Part shown: one piece after another, positions 37,986-44,904 of the stretch
Layout of the letters: each line of letters begins with the position of its first letter
Numbering within the stretch: position 1 is the first letter of the stretch
DNA from: Bordetella parapertussis
GTDB lineage: Bacteria > Pseudomonadota > Gammaproteobacteria > Burkholderiales > Burkholderiaceae_B
Assembly: GCA_945872285.1 (NCBI GenBank)
Contig: CAMBZR010000019.1
Coordinates: forward strand, 1-44,904
DNA length: 44,904 bases
Direction of reading: 5' to 3'
Program-made: the position numbers and the translations under genes
Notes under the pieces: generated by a model
The model's database searches: none
What the model saw: the letters and a program-made list of their open reading frames with translations, nothing else
What the model was told of the DNA's origin: nothing

Positions 37986-40871
37986 AGCGCGTTTCAAGAC
38001 GGGCGCCAAGTAATGCCCAGTGTGGCTGGCCGGGGTGGCGGCAATCAGCTCGGGGGTACCTTGTGCAACGATTTGGCCACCACCGTCACCGCCTTCTGGG
38101 CCCATATCAATCACCCAGTCGGCCGTTTTGATGACATCAAGATTATGCTCAATCACCACGACGGTGTTGCCTGCCTCGACCAGCTGATTGAGCACCTCAA
38201 GCAGCAAGGCAATATCCTGAAAATGCAGCCCAGTCGTGGGCTCATCCAAAATATAAAAGGTGCGACCAGTACTGCGTTTTGACAACTCGAGCGACAACTT
38301 AACGCGTTGCGCTTCGCCGCCAGACAGCGTGGTGGCGCTTTGCCCCAGGCGTAGATACGACAGGCCCACATCCATCAGAGTTTGCAGCTTGCGTGCAATC
38401 GACGGTACCGCGTCAAAGTACACCAGCGCCTGCTCAACCGTTAACTCGAGTACCTCGGTGATGTTGCGTCCGCGATAACGAATTTCGAGCGTCTCGCGGT
38501 TGTAGCGTTTGCCGACGCACACGTCGCACGGTACATACATGTCAGGCAAAAAATGCATTTCAACTTTCACCACACCGTCGCCCTGACAGGCCTCGCAGCG
38601 CCCGCCTTTGACGTTAAAGCTAAAGCGCCCTGGATCATAGCCACGCGTGCGCGCCTCAGGTGTGCCGGCGAACAGTTCGCGAATCGGCGTGAACAACCCC
38701 GTATAGGTCGCGGGATTGCTGCGCGGCGTGCGACCGATCGGGCTTTGATCGACGCTGATGATTTTGTCAAAGTTCTCGAGCCCGGCCAGGCCTGAATAAG
38801 GTGCCGGCTCACTTTGCGCATGGTGCAAGGCGCGCGCCATCACTACGGCAAGCGTATCGTTAATGAGTGTGGATTTGCCCGAGCCCGAGACCCCGGTGAC
38901 ACAGACGAACTTACCTGCGGGGATGCGCAGCTCGATGGACTTTAAGTTATTGCCACTGCAACCCGTGAGGGTGAGCCACGCTTGTTCTTCGTTTAAGGGC
39001 CGACGTTTGGGAACCGCAATCGCGCGCGTACCACTCATATACTGGCCGGTGATCGACGCAGCGTTTTGTTCAATTTGCGCGGGTGTGCCTTGCGCGACGA
39101 TTTGTCCGCCATGCTCACCAGCGCCCGGGCCCATATCGACCACCCAATCGGCTTGCCGGATCATATCCTCATCGTGCTCAACCACAATCACACTATTGCC
39201 TAAATCACGCAGATGGTGCAGCGTCGCAATTAAGCGATCGTTGTCGCGCTGATGCAGACCGATTGAGGGTTCATCCAACACATACATCACACCAGTCAAC
39301 CCTGAGCCAATCTGGCTGGCCAGCCTGATGCGCTGCGCTTCGCCACCTGAAATCGTATCGGCGCTCCGATCAAGCGATAAATAATTTAAGCCGACATTGT
39401 TTAAAAAACTTAAGCGTGCTTCGATCTCGCGCACGATGCGTTGGGCAATCTCTTGACGCGCGCCTGTCAAGCGTAAGTCTTGAAACCATTTCAGGCATTG
39501 CGACAAGGGTTGCGCCTCAACTTCATAAATCGCCAGACCTTGTTCTTGCCACTGTTGTGCTTCGGGCGTGCCTGCGAGCACTGCCGGTGGGGCAATGCGC
39601 TCAGAACCAATGCGCACATGACGCGCCTCGGCACGCAGACGCGAGCCCTGGCACGCTGGGCAGGTTTGTACTGCGCGGTATTTGCCAAGCTCTTCGCGCA
39701 CGGCAGATGAATCGGTTTCTTTCCAGCGGCGCTCAAGGTTGGGGATCACGCCTTCAAAGGCGTGACGCTTGACGCTGCTGCGACCTTTTTCATTCAGATA
39801 AAAAAACGGCAACTCAACCTCGCCCGACCCGAACAACACAATTTGGCGAAGCGGTTCAGGCAGGGTTTCCCAAGTGGTTTCGATATCAAACTCATAATGC
39901 GTGGCCAGACTTGAGAGCATTGAAAACGTAAACGCGTTGCGCTTGTCCCAACCCCTGATCGCGCCTGACCCCAGGCTTAACTCCGGAAACGCCACCACGC
40001 GCTTTGGATCAAAAAAACCAACATGCCCCAGGCCATCACAGCCGGCACAGGCTCCCACCGGATTATTGAAGCTGAATAAACGTGGCTCAAGCTCGGGCAG
40101 GCTGTGGCTACAGACTGGGCAGGCGTAGCGACTTGAAAACAAATGCTCTTGGTTGGTGTCCATATCCAGCGCGACGACACGGCCCTGCGCCAGCGTGAGC
40201 GCGGTTTCAAAGCTCTCGGCCAAGCGTTGCTTACTTTCTGGTTTGATGCGCAGTCGGTCGATCACCACATCAATGTCGTGTTTCTCGTTTTTGTTGAGTT
40301 CGGGCATGCTGTCTAAGTCAAGCATTTGACCGTTCACACGCACCCTCACAAAGCCTTGCGCTTGCAGGCTTGCGCACTCGTCCTCAAAACTACCCTTACG
40401 ATCGCGCACCATCGGGGCCAAGATGGCCAAACGGCGCTCGGCGGGCCAGGCCAACACGCTATCGACCATTTGACTGACGTTTTGCGCGGCCAGTGGCTGG
40501 CCGTGAGACGGACAATACGGTGTACCCACGCGGGCAAATAGCAGGCGCAGATAGTCGTGGATTTCGGTAATGGTGCCCACGGTCGAGCGCGGGTTGTGCC
40601 CAGCCGCCTTTTGCTCGATTGAAATCGCGGGTGACAGGCCTTCGATTAAATCGACGTCGGGCTTATCCATTAACTGCAAAAACTGGCGGGCATAGGCAGA
40701 TAAGCTTTCAACGTAGCGGCGCTGCCCCTCAGCGTATAGCGTGTCAAAGGCTAAAGAAGATTTGCCAGAGCCAGACAACCCCGTGACCACCACCAGTTTA
40801 TGACGGGGTAGATCAAGCGACACGTTTTTGAGGTTGTGAGTGCGAGCACCCCGAATGCGGATTTCGTCCAT
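37962..40871 (-). CDS. uvrA: Excinuclease ABC subunit A
   Basis: UvrA is the damage-recognition ATPase of nucleotide excision repair and loads UvrB. The 969-residue protein (940 in E. coli) has two ABC modules: Walker A GLSGSGKS (about 32-39) and GVSGSGKS in the second half. Signature LSGGE occurs near the C terminus, with SGGEAQR in the first module. The zinc modules are CPVCSHSL with CAGCDGLG, and CEACQGDG with CDVC. Start ATG 40871 gives the conserved [17 protein letters not shown] saw no clear LexA box in the 95-140 bp before it. Confidence 0.98.
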   Translation of the reverse strand: MDEIRIRGARTHNLKNVSLDLPRHKLVVVTGLSGSGKSSLAFDTLYAEGQRRYVESLSAYARQFLQLMDKPDVDLIEGLSPAISIEQKAAGHNPRSTVGTITEIHDYLRLLFARVGTPYCPSHGQPLAAQNVSQMVDSVLAWPAERRLAILAPMVRDRKGSFEDECASLQAQGFVRVRVNGQMLDLDSMPELNKNEKHDIDVVIDRLRIKPESKQRLAESFETALTLAQGRVVALDMDTNQEHLFSSRYACPVCSHSLPELEPRLFSFNNPVGACAGCDGLGHVGFFDPKRVVAFPELSLGSGAIRGWDKRNAFTFSMLSSLATHYEFDIETTWETLPEPLRQIVLFGSGEVELPFFYLNEKGRSSVKRHAFEGVIPNLERRWKETDSSAVREELGKYRAVQTCPACQGSRLRAEARHVRIGSERIAPPAVLAGTPEAQQWQEQGLAIYEVEAQPLSQCLKWFQDLRLTGARQEIAQRIVREIEARLSFLNNVGLNYLSLDRSADTISGGEAQRIRLASQIGSGLTGVMYVLDEPSIGLHQRDNDRLIATLHHLRDLGNSVIVVEHDEDMIRQADWVVDMGPGAGEHGGQIVAQGTPAQIEQNAASITGQYMSGTRAIAVPKRRPLNEEQAWLTLTGCSGNNLKSIELRIPAGKFVCVTGVSGSGKSTLINDTLAVVMARALHHAQSEPAPYSGLAGLENFDKIISVDQSPIGRTPRSNPATYTGLFTPIRELFAGTPEARTRGYDPGRFSFNVKGGRCEACQGDGVVKVEMHFLPDMYVPCDVCVGKRYNRETLEIRYRGRNITEVLELTVEQALVYFDAVPSIARKLQTLMDVGLSYLRLGQSATTLSGGEAQRVKLSLELSKRSTGRTFYILDEPTTGLHFQDIALLLEVLNQLVEAGNTVVVIEHNLDVIKTADWVIDMGPEGGDGGGQIVAQGTPELIAATPASHTGHYLAPVLKRALRQPKKS

Positions 40872-40932
40872 GCTGCCTGTTTGGTGTGGTGTGAGTCAGT
40901 TGCAACCGCGGTATTTCACTTGCCACGACGCG

Positions 40933-40960
40933 TTTACGCTAGGCAACTTGGTACTATAAC
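40933..40960 (+). promoter_or_regulatory. Promoter-like site for the YajR-like MFS gene
   Basis: TTTACG (40933-40938) and TATAAC (40955-40960) are 16 bp apart in the gap between divergent uvrA and the MFS gene. A start point near 40967 fits initiation of translation at ATG 41012 with a leader of about 45 nt. Confidence 0.4.
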
Positions 40961-41011
40961 GCCCTGATGCGTTCGTTGCGCGCTTGCCCACTCCCTTCAA
41001 CTAAGAGCTTG

Positions 41012-42205
41012 ATGTCTGCTACCCAATCCTTAGCCTTGACTCCACTTGAGCGGCGCGCCAGCTTTGCTTTGGCGGGGCTGTTCGCCTCGCGGATGCTGGG
41101 CCTGTTTTTGTTGTTGCCGGTCTTTGCGGTGGCCGCCCTTGGCGTGGCCGGCGGCGATGACCCGGCACGGGTGGGTCTGGCGTTAGGAATGTACGGATTT
41201 ACGCAAGCCTGCATGCAAATCCCTTTTGGGCTGGCCTCTGATCGTTGGGGCAGACGCCCCGTGGTGTTGGTAGGCTTGTTTTTATTTGTCGCCGGAAGCG
41301 TGCTGTGCGCCCTATCGACTGATATTTTTTGGATCACGGTGGGACGAGCCATTCAGGGGTCAGGCGCGATTTCGGCGGCCGTCACCGCCTGGCTAGCGGA
41401 CGCCACGCGGCCTGAAGTTCGCACCCGAGCCATGGCCCTGGTAGGTGGCTCGATCGGCTTGTCCTTTGCGCTCGCCTTGGTGCTTGCGCCCTTGATTGTG
41501 GGGGCAGGTGGCTTGCCTGGTTTGTTCTGGAGCATCGCCTTGTTAGGGGTCGTGTGTCTGGCGGTCGCCAGATTTATCGTGCCAGTGGTGCCGCTCGCTG
41601 CCAAGTCAGCACAGCCCGCAAAACCAAGGCAAGTGTTCACTCACAGCGATTTGTTGCGTCTGAATTTTGGTGTCTTTTGCTTGCACTTGATTCAGGTGGC
41701 GATGTTTGTGGTGATGCCGCCTTTGTTGATCAAGCTAGGTGGTTTGACGTCAGTTGAACTCTGGAAAGTCTATTTGCCCGTGATTTTTGGTTCGTTTATT
41801 TTTATGGTGCCCCTGATTTTTATTGCTGAAAAGTGGCGGGCCCATCGTGCGATGTTGCGACTGACCATCGCTGGGTTGGTGGTGGTGTGTGCGTTGTTGC
41901 CGGCCGCCAGCCAGAATTTTTATCTGTTAGCCCTGGGCTTAACGGCGTTTTTTGTGATGTTTAACGTGCTTGAAGCACTGCAACCCTCGCTGGTTTCGCG
42001 GGTGGCACCGCCCGAGCTTAAAGGGTTGGCGCTTGGTTTTTATAATACGGCCCAAGCGGTTGGCTTGTTTTTGGGTGGCACCCTTGGCGGGGTGTTGGTC
42101 GTGGGGGGAGGTGCAGCTACTGTATTTTGGGCGGCTTGCGCGTTATCAGTGTTGTGGCTGCTTGTGACCTGGGGTTTAAAGCCCTTAAGCCCCAAGCAGG
42201 CTTAA
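41012..42205 (+). CDS. Major facilitator superfamily transporter (YajR-like)
   Basis: A 397-residue membrane protein with about twelve segments. The segments RRASFALAGLFASRMLGLFL and GMYGFTQACMQIPFGLASDRWGRRPVV (read as successive blocks; motif A DRWGRRPV) resemble the YajR group of drug or metabolite exporters. The extra C-terminal ferredoxin-like domain of E. coli YajR is absent. I choose ATG 41012 over ATG 40967: the promoter-like site would place transcription start at 40967, and an AAGAG site lies before 41012. The MFS-ssb neighbourhood beside uvrA is common in this bacterial group. Confidence 0.88.
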   Translation: MSATQSLALTPLERRASFALAGLFASRMLGLFLLLPVFAVAALGVAGGDDPARVGLALGMYGFTQACMQIPFGLASDRWGRRPVVLVGLFLFVAGSVLCALSTDIFWITVGRAIQGSGAISAAVTAWLADATRPEVRTRAMALVGGSIGLSFALALVLAPLIVGAGGLPGLFWSIALLGVVCLAVARFIVPVVPLAAKSAQPAKPRQVFTHSDLLRLNFGVFCLHLIQVAMFVVMPPLLIKLGGLTSVELWKVYLPVIFGSFIFMVPLIFIAEKWRAHRAMLRLTIAGLVVVCALLPAASQNFYLLALGLTAFFVMFNVLEALQPSLVSRVAPPELKGLALGFYNTAQAVGLFLGGTLGGVLVVGGGAATVFWAACALSVLWLLVTWGLKPLSPKQA

Positions 42206-42235
42206 GGGACCCAGAGGGCCGACACGGGTCAACAA

Positions 42236-43213
42236 TTAATCGGCTTTAATCCCTGAAGCCTCAATCACTTTAGCCCAACGCTCACGATCGCTGATTAAAA
42301 AGGCCTTGAACTCGGCGGGGGAATCGCCAATGGGTGTTGCCCCTAATTCTTTCATTCGTTTAATCACCTCAGGTTGTTGCAGTGCGAGTTTCATCGCTGC
42401 ATTGAGTTTGCTCACCACCGCGTCGGGTGTGCCAGTGGGTGCCAGCATACCGACCCAAGGCGCGGTTTGTTCAAAGTCTTTAAAGCCCAACGAGTCCATG
42501 GTGGGCACGCCCGGAAAGTCAGGTAAAGGTTTACTCGAACCGACAGCCAAAACTCTCAAGCGCTTATCAGCCACTAAGTTAGCAATGCCGATCATCGGAT
42601 AGAACATAAACGACACGCGACCCGCCATCACCTCGGTCAGAGCGGGGGCATTACCGCGAAAGGGAACGTGCAGCGTTTTGATTCCAGCCACCGTACTCAT
42701 TAAGGCACCTGCTAAATGTGCCGAGCCGCCGTTACCGGCCGAGCCATAAGTTAAGCCGTCAGGCGTACTTTTAGCTTTAGCAATTAGATCGCCAAGCGTT
42801 TGAAAGGGTGAGTCATAAGCGGTAACCACCACCAAAGGCAGGTTAGCCACTAGTGAAACCGGAGCAAAGTTACCCAAGGGGTCGTACTCGGCTTTTTCTT
42901 TAAGCAACAAAGGGTTGACGTTGTGCGAAAGTGAGGCCAACAACAAGGTGTAACCATCGGGCTTGGCCTTGGCAACTTCGCGCGTACCGATTAAGGAATT
43001 GGCGCCGGTACGGTTTTCGATCACCACAGATTGACCAAGGGTGCCTGTCATGTGCTGCGCCAAAATGCGGCCAATCACATCTGTGGGGCCGCCCGCCGCA
43101 AAACCGATAATGACTTTGATAGTTTGTGTGGGATACGCTGCGGTTTGCGCTAAGACGTTAACCGTCAGAAGACTCGATAACGCAAGCAGCGAAGCAGAAA
43201 GTAGTTTTTTCAT
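42236..43213 (-). CDS. Bug-family tripartite tricarboxylate receptor (periplasmic solute-binding protein)
   Basis: Bug proteins are periplasmic receptors, greatly expanded in Bordetella and relatives, that bind carboxylates or other small solutes. The 325-residue product has a signal peptide (about 1-23, LTVNVLAQ), then PTQTIKVIIGFAAGGPTDVIGRILAQ and GQSVVIENRTGANSLIGTREVAKAKPDGYTLL (adjacent conserved blocks). Bug structures bind ligand carboxylates in this first region. No TctA/TctB membrane subunits are nearby. It follows the dioxygenase gene by 42 bp on the same strand, so the solute may be the oxygenase substrate. Confidence 0.92.
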   Translation of the reverse strand: MKKLLSASLLALSSLLTVNVLAQTAAYPTQTIKVIIGFAAGGPTDVIGRILAQHMTGTLGQSVVIENRTGANSLIGTREVAKAKPDGYTLLLASLSHNVNPLLLKEKAEYDPLGNFAPVSLVANLPLVVVTAYDSPFQTLGDLIAKAKSTPDGLTYGSAGNGGSAHLAGALMSTVAGIKTLHVPFRGNAPALTEVMAGRVSFMFYPMIGIANLVADKRLRVLAVGSSKPLPDFPGVPTMDSLGFKDFEQTAPWVGMLAPTGTPDAVVSKLNAAMKLALQQPEVIKRMKELGATPIGDSPAEFKAFLISDRERWAKVIEASGIKAD

Positions 43214-43255
43214 AGGTTTTTGATGAAGATAAGAGGTTGGGGCGGTGTACGCAGT

Positions 43256-44134
43256 TCAAGCCGCTAATGGAAAATATCGATCTGCCATGACCTGACAACG
43301 CTTGATAAAGCGATGCTCGTCAGGGGTGTAGTCGGCAACCGCGTTATGAATCGTACCCATGTTGTCCCACATCAGCACGTCGCCGGCTGTCCAGAGATGA
43401 CGGTAACGAAATTGCGGTTGTAACTGATGCTCAAATAAAAAGTTCAGGATCTCGTCGCTTTCTTTTTCGGGTAGCTCGTTAATACGCATCGCATAGCCAG
43501 GATTGGCATACAGAATCTTTTCGCCCGTAATCGGATGCGTTAAAAAAATGGGGTGCGACACCGGTGGCTTGCTTTTTAGCTGCGCCTCAGTCAACGGTGG
43601 GCGCGTGCAGCCCGGTTGCTTGCGCATGTTTTCCCAAAACTTATTAAAGTCGTGCAGCACGGTCAGGCCATCGAGTTTCTGTTTCAACGTCTGAGGCAGT
43701 GCTACATAAGCCGCCCGCATGTTTGAAAACTCGGTATTGCCCAGCGGCTTGCCATCACGGTGCGGGATTTCAAGGCCGTACAGGACGTTGGTAAAGGCGA
43801 TCATCTTGCTGTACGACATATCGGTGTGCCAGTCTTGTCCGGCATCGGCTAGCCCCAAAGGCTTGCCGTCGACCTTTTTGTTCGACAAAATCATCACTTC
43901 GGGGATGTTAGGGTCTTGATACATATTGGCCACGTTGACCTCAAGCGTGCCAAAGGTGCTGCTAAAGGTTTTTAGCTGGGCCGAGGTGAGTGTTTGCTTT
44001 GAAAACCACAACACACCGTGCTTGCCCAACAGGCCTTCAATGGTTTTGTATTGTTCTTGTGACAAAGGCTGCGAAAGGTCGATGTTGTCGACACGGGCAC
44101 CAAGGCCTTGTCCGCTAGGGGTCGCTTCAAGCAT
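43256..44134 (-). CDS. TauD/TfdA-family 2-oxoglutarate/Fe(II) dioxygenase
   Basis: These cytoplasmic enzymes hydroxylate substrates such as taurine, sulfonates or aryloxyacids, consuming 2-oxoglutarate and oxygen. The 292-residue protein has the iron triad His103, Asp105 (DWHTDMSYS) and His263 (GTIHNAVADY), with Arg275 or Arg279 as the likely 2-oxoglutarate anchor. The substrate cannot be assigned. It is the first gene of a two-gene minus-strand unit with the Bug receptor. Confidence 0.92.
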   Translation of the reverse strand: MLEATPSGQGLGARVDNIDLSQPLSQEQYKTIEGLLGKHGVLWFSKQTLTSAQLKTFSSTFGTLEVNVANMYQDPNIPEVMILSNKKVDGKPLGLADAGQDWHTDMSYSKMIAFTNVLYGLEIPHRDGKPLGNTEFSNMRAAYVALPQTLKQKLDGLTVLHDFNKFWENMRKQPGCTRPPLTEAQLKSKPPVSHPIFLTHPITGEKILYANPGYAMRINELPEKESDEILNFLFEHQLQPQFRYRHLWTAGDVLMWDNMGTIHNAVADYTPDEHRFIKRCQVMADRYFPLAA

Positions 44135-44422
44135 CAGTCTGTCCGTTCGGTTGAGTGTTAAACCAGCCTAAATAATATACTCTGTTGAGCTCCAAAGCGT
44201 AGTTTGCAGGCGTTCGTCTACGCGCCAACGGGCGGTTTGCTTGGGGTAGAGTGGTGGGATTGTGCACAGGCGCAGCCGCGGGTGGTTTTAAAGTCAAAAC
44301 CTGCCGTAAACTATCTTCCATGCGTAGTTTTGCGTCTAGCACTGGCAGGCGGCCAGAGGCATGATGGCGCCTAGTACGGGCCCGCAAGGGCGTCGATGAA
44401 TAAAGTTTTTAAGGAGCTCGGT

Positions 44423-44904
44423 ATGGCCTCGGTCAATAAAGTAATTTTGATGGGTAATCTTGGACGCGACCCCGAAGTGCGTTACAGCCCCGACGGCGCG
44501 GCCGTGTGCAACGTGTCAATTGCCACCACTAGCAGCTGGAAAGACAAAACTTCGGGCGAGCGCCGCGAAGAAACCGAATGGCATCGCGTGGTGTTTTACA
44601 ACCGCTTAGCCGAAATTGCTGGTGAATACCTGCGTAAAGGCCGCCCTGTTTACGTTGAGGGTCGCATTAAAACCCGCAAATGGCAAAACAAAGAAGGCGT
44701 TGACCAATACACGACCGAAGTGGTTGCCGACAACATGCAATTGTTAGGCGGGCGTGAGAGCGGTGAGGGTGGTGCCGCGGCGGGTGGCGAGGGCGGTTCA
44801 GGTGCGCCACGTCCAGCAGCGCGTGCCCAACAGGCCGCACGTCCAGCCGCGCCGGTCGCAGGGGGCGCGAATCTGTCTGATATGGATGACGATATTCCGT
44901 TTTA
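44423..44904 (+). CDS. ssb: Single-stranded DNA-binding protein (stop codon cut by window end)
   Basis: SSB coats single-stranded DNA during replication, repair and recombination. All 160 codons are present; the window ends after the first two bases of the stop. The OB fold starts [20 protein letters not shown] and contains [21 protein letters not shown] Gly/Ala/Pro linker (about 112-150) leads to the acidic tip MDDDIPF, which recruits partner proteins. ATG 44423 follows an AAGGAG site. The 288-bp gap upstream, shared with the divergent dioxygenase, holds no gene and no convincing promoter or LexA box that I could identify. Confidence 0.96.
   Translation, partial: MASVNKVILMGNLGRDPEVRYSPDGAAVCNVSIATTSSWKDKTSGERREETEWHRVVFYNRLAEIAGEYLRKGRPVYVEGRIKTRKWQNKEGVDQYTTEVVADNMQLLGGRESGEGGAAAGGEGGSGAPRPAARAQQAARPAAPVAGGANLSDMDDDIPF

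Noticed and set aside
40872..41011. Search for an SOS/LexA box near uvrA (and before ssb, 44135-44422)
   Set aside because: No CTG-N10-CAG palindrome of convincing quality was seen by eye; a motif scan would be needed to be certain.

Overview
The window is a chromosomal segment of a betaproteobacterium, most likely Burkholderiales of the Alcaligenaceae/Bordetella type. This rests on the protein sequences (for example the N-terminally extended L3), on the gene order, on a Bug-type solute receptor, and on System II (ResB/CcsA) cytochrome c maturation. The order is tuf-rpsJ-rplC through rplQ, then cutA-dsbD, hemB-engB, cytochrome c4, resB-ccsA, lysA-lptM, cyaY, mrcA, aroK-aroB-dgt, uvrA, an MFS gene and ssb. 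The family assignment is inference from recognised proteins, not from a database search.

Bases 1-16.4 kb hold the end of tuf followed by the complete S10, spc and alpha ribosomal operons: 28 ribosomal proteins plus SecY, IF-1 and RpoA. rpsJ is separated from rplC by a 215-bp gap that carries a strong sigma70-like promoter and a chain of hairpins. The S10 block ends after rpsQ at a bidirectional terminator. A convergent aldehyde dehydrogenase gene (5604-7031, minus strand) then sits between the S10 and spc blocks. The spc operon restarts at rplN from its own promoter-like site near 7.1 kb. Hairpins also lie between rpsD and rpoA, between rpoA and rplQ, and after rplQ.

16.4-26.3 kb is rich in redox and haem functions: CutA, the DsbD thiol-disulfide transporter, an MFS exporter, HemB and the GTPase EngB (minus strand), dihaem cytochrome c4, and the ResB/CcsA haem-delivery and ligation pair. 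DsbD supplies reductant to the periplasm, HemB makes haem precursor, ResB/CcsA attach haem, and cytochrome c4 is a substrate. 26.3-29.6 kb is a small accessory island with an MFS transporter, an EamA-type (DMT) permease and a zinc deacetylase of the acetylpolyamine amidohydrolase type.

29.6-44.9 kb returns to core genes: LysA and the lipoprotein LptM (minus), CyaY, PBP1A (minus), AroK-AroB-Dgt, a cysteine-rich lipoprotein of unknown function, UvrA (minus), a YajR-like MFS protein and SSB. A minus-strand pair, a TauD-like dioxygenase and a Bug solute-binding protein, is inserted just before ssb.

I saw no tRNA, rRNA, insertion sequence, phage gene, CRISPR array or defence system. I found no convincing previously undescribed multi-gene system. 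The points most worth a second look are the interrupted ribosomal supercluster, the structured leaders in it, the unknown lipoprotein, the terminator abutting resB, and the two small accessory insertions.
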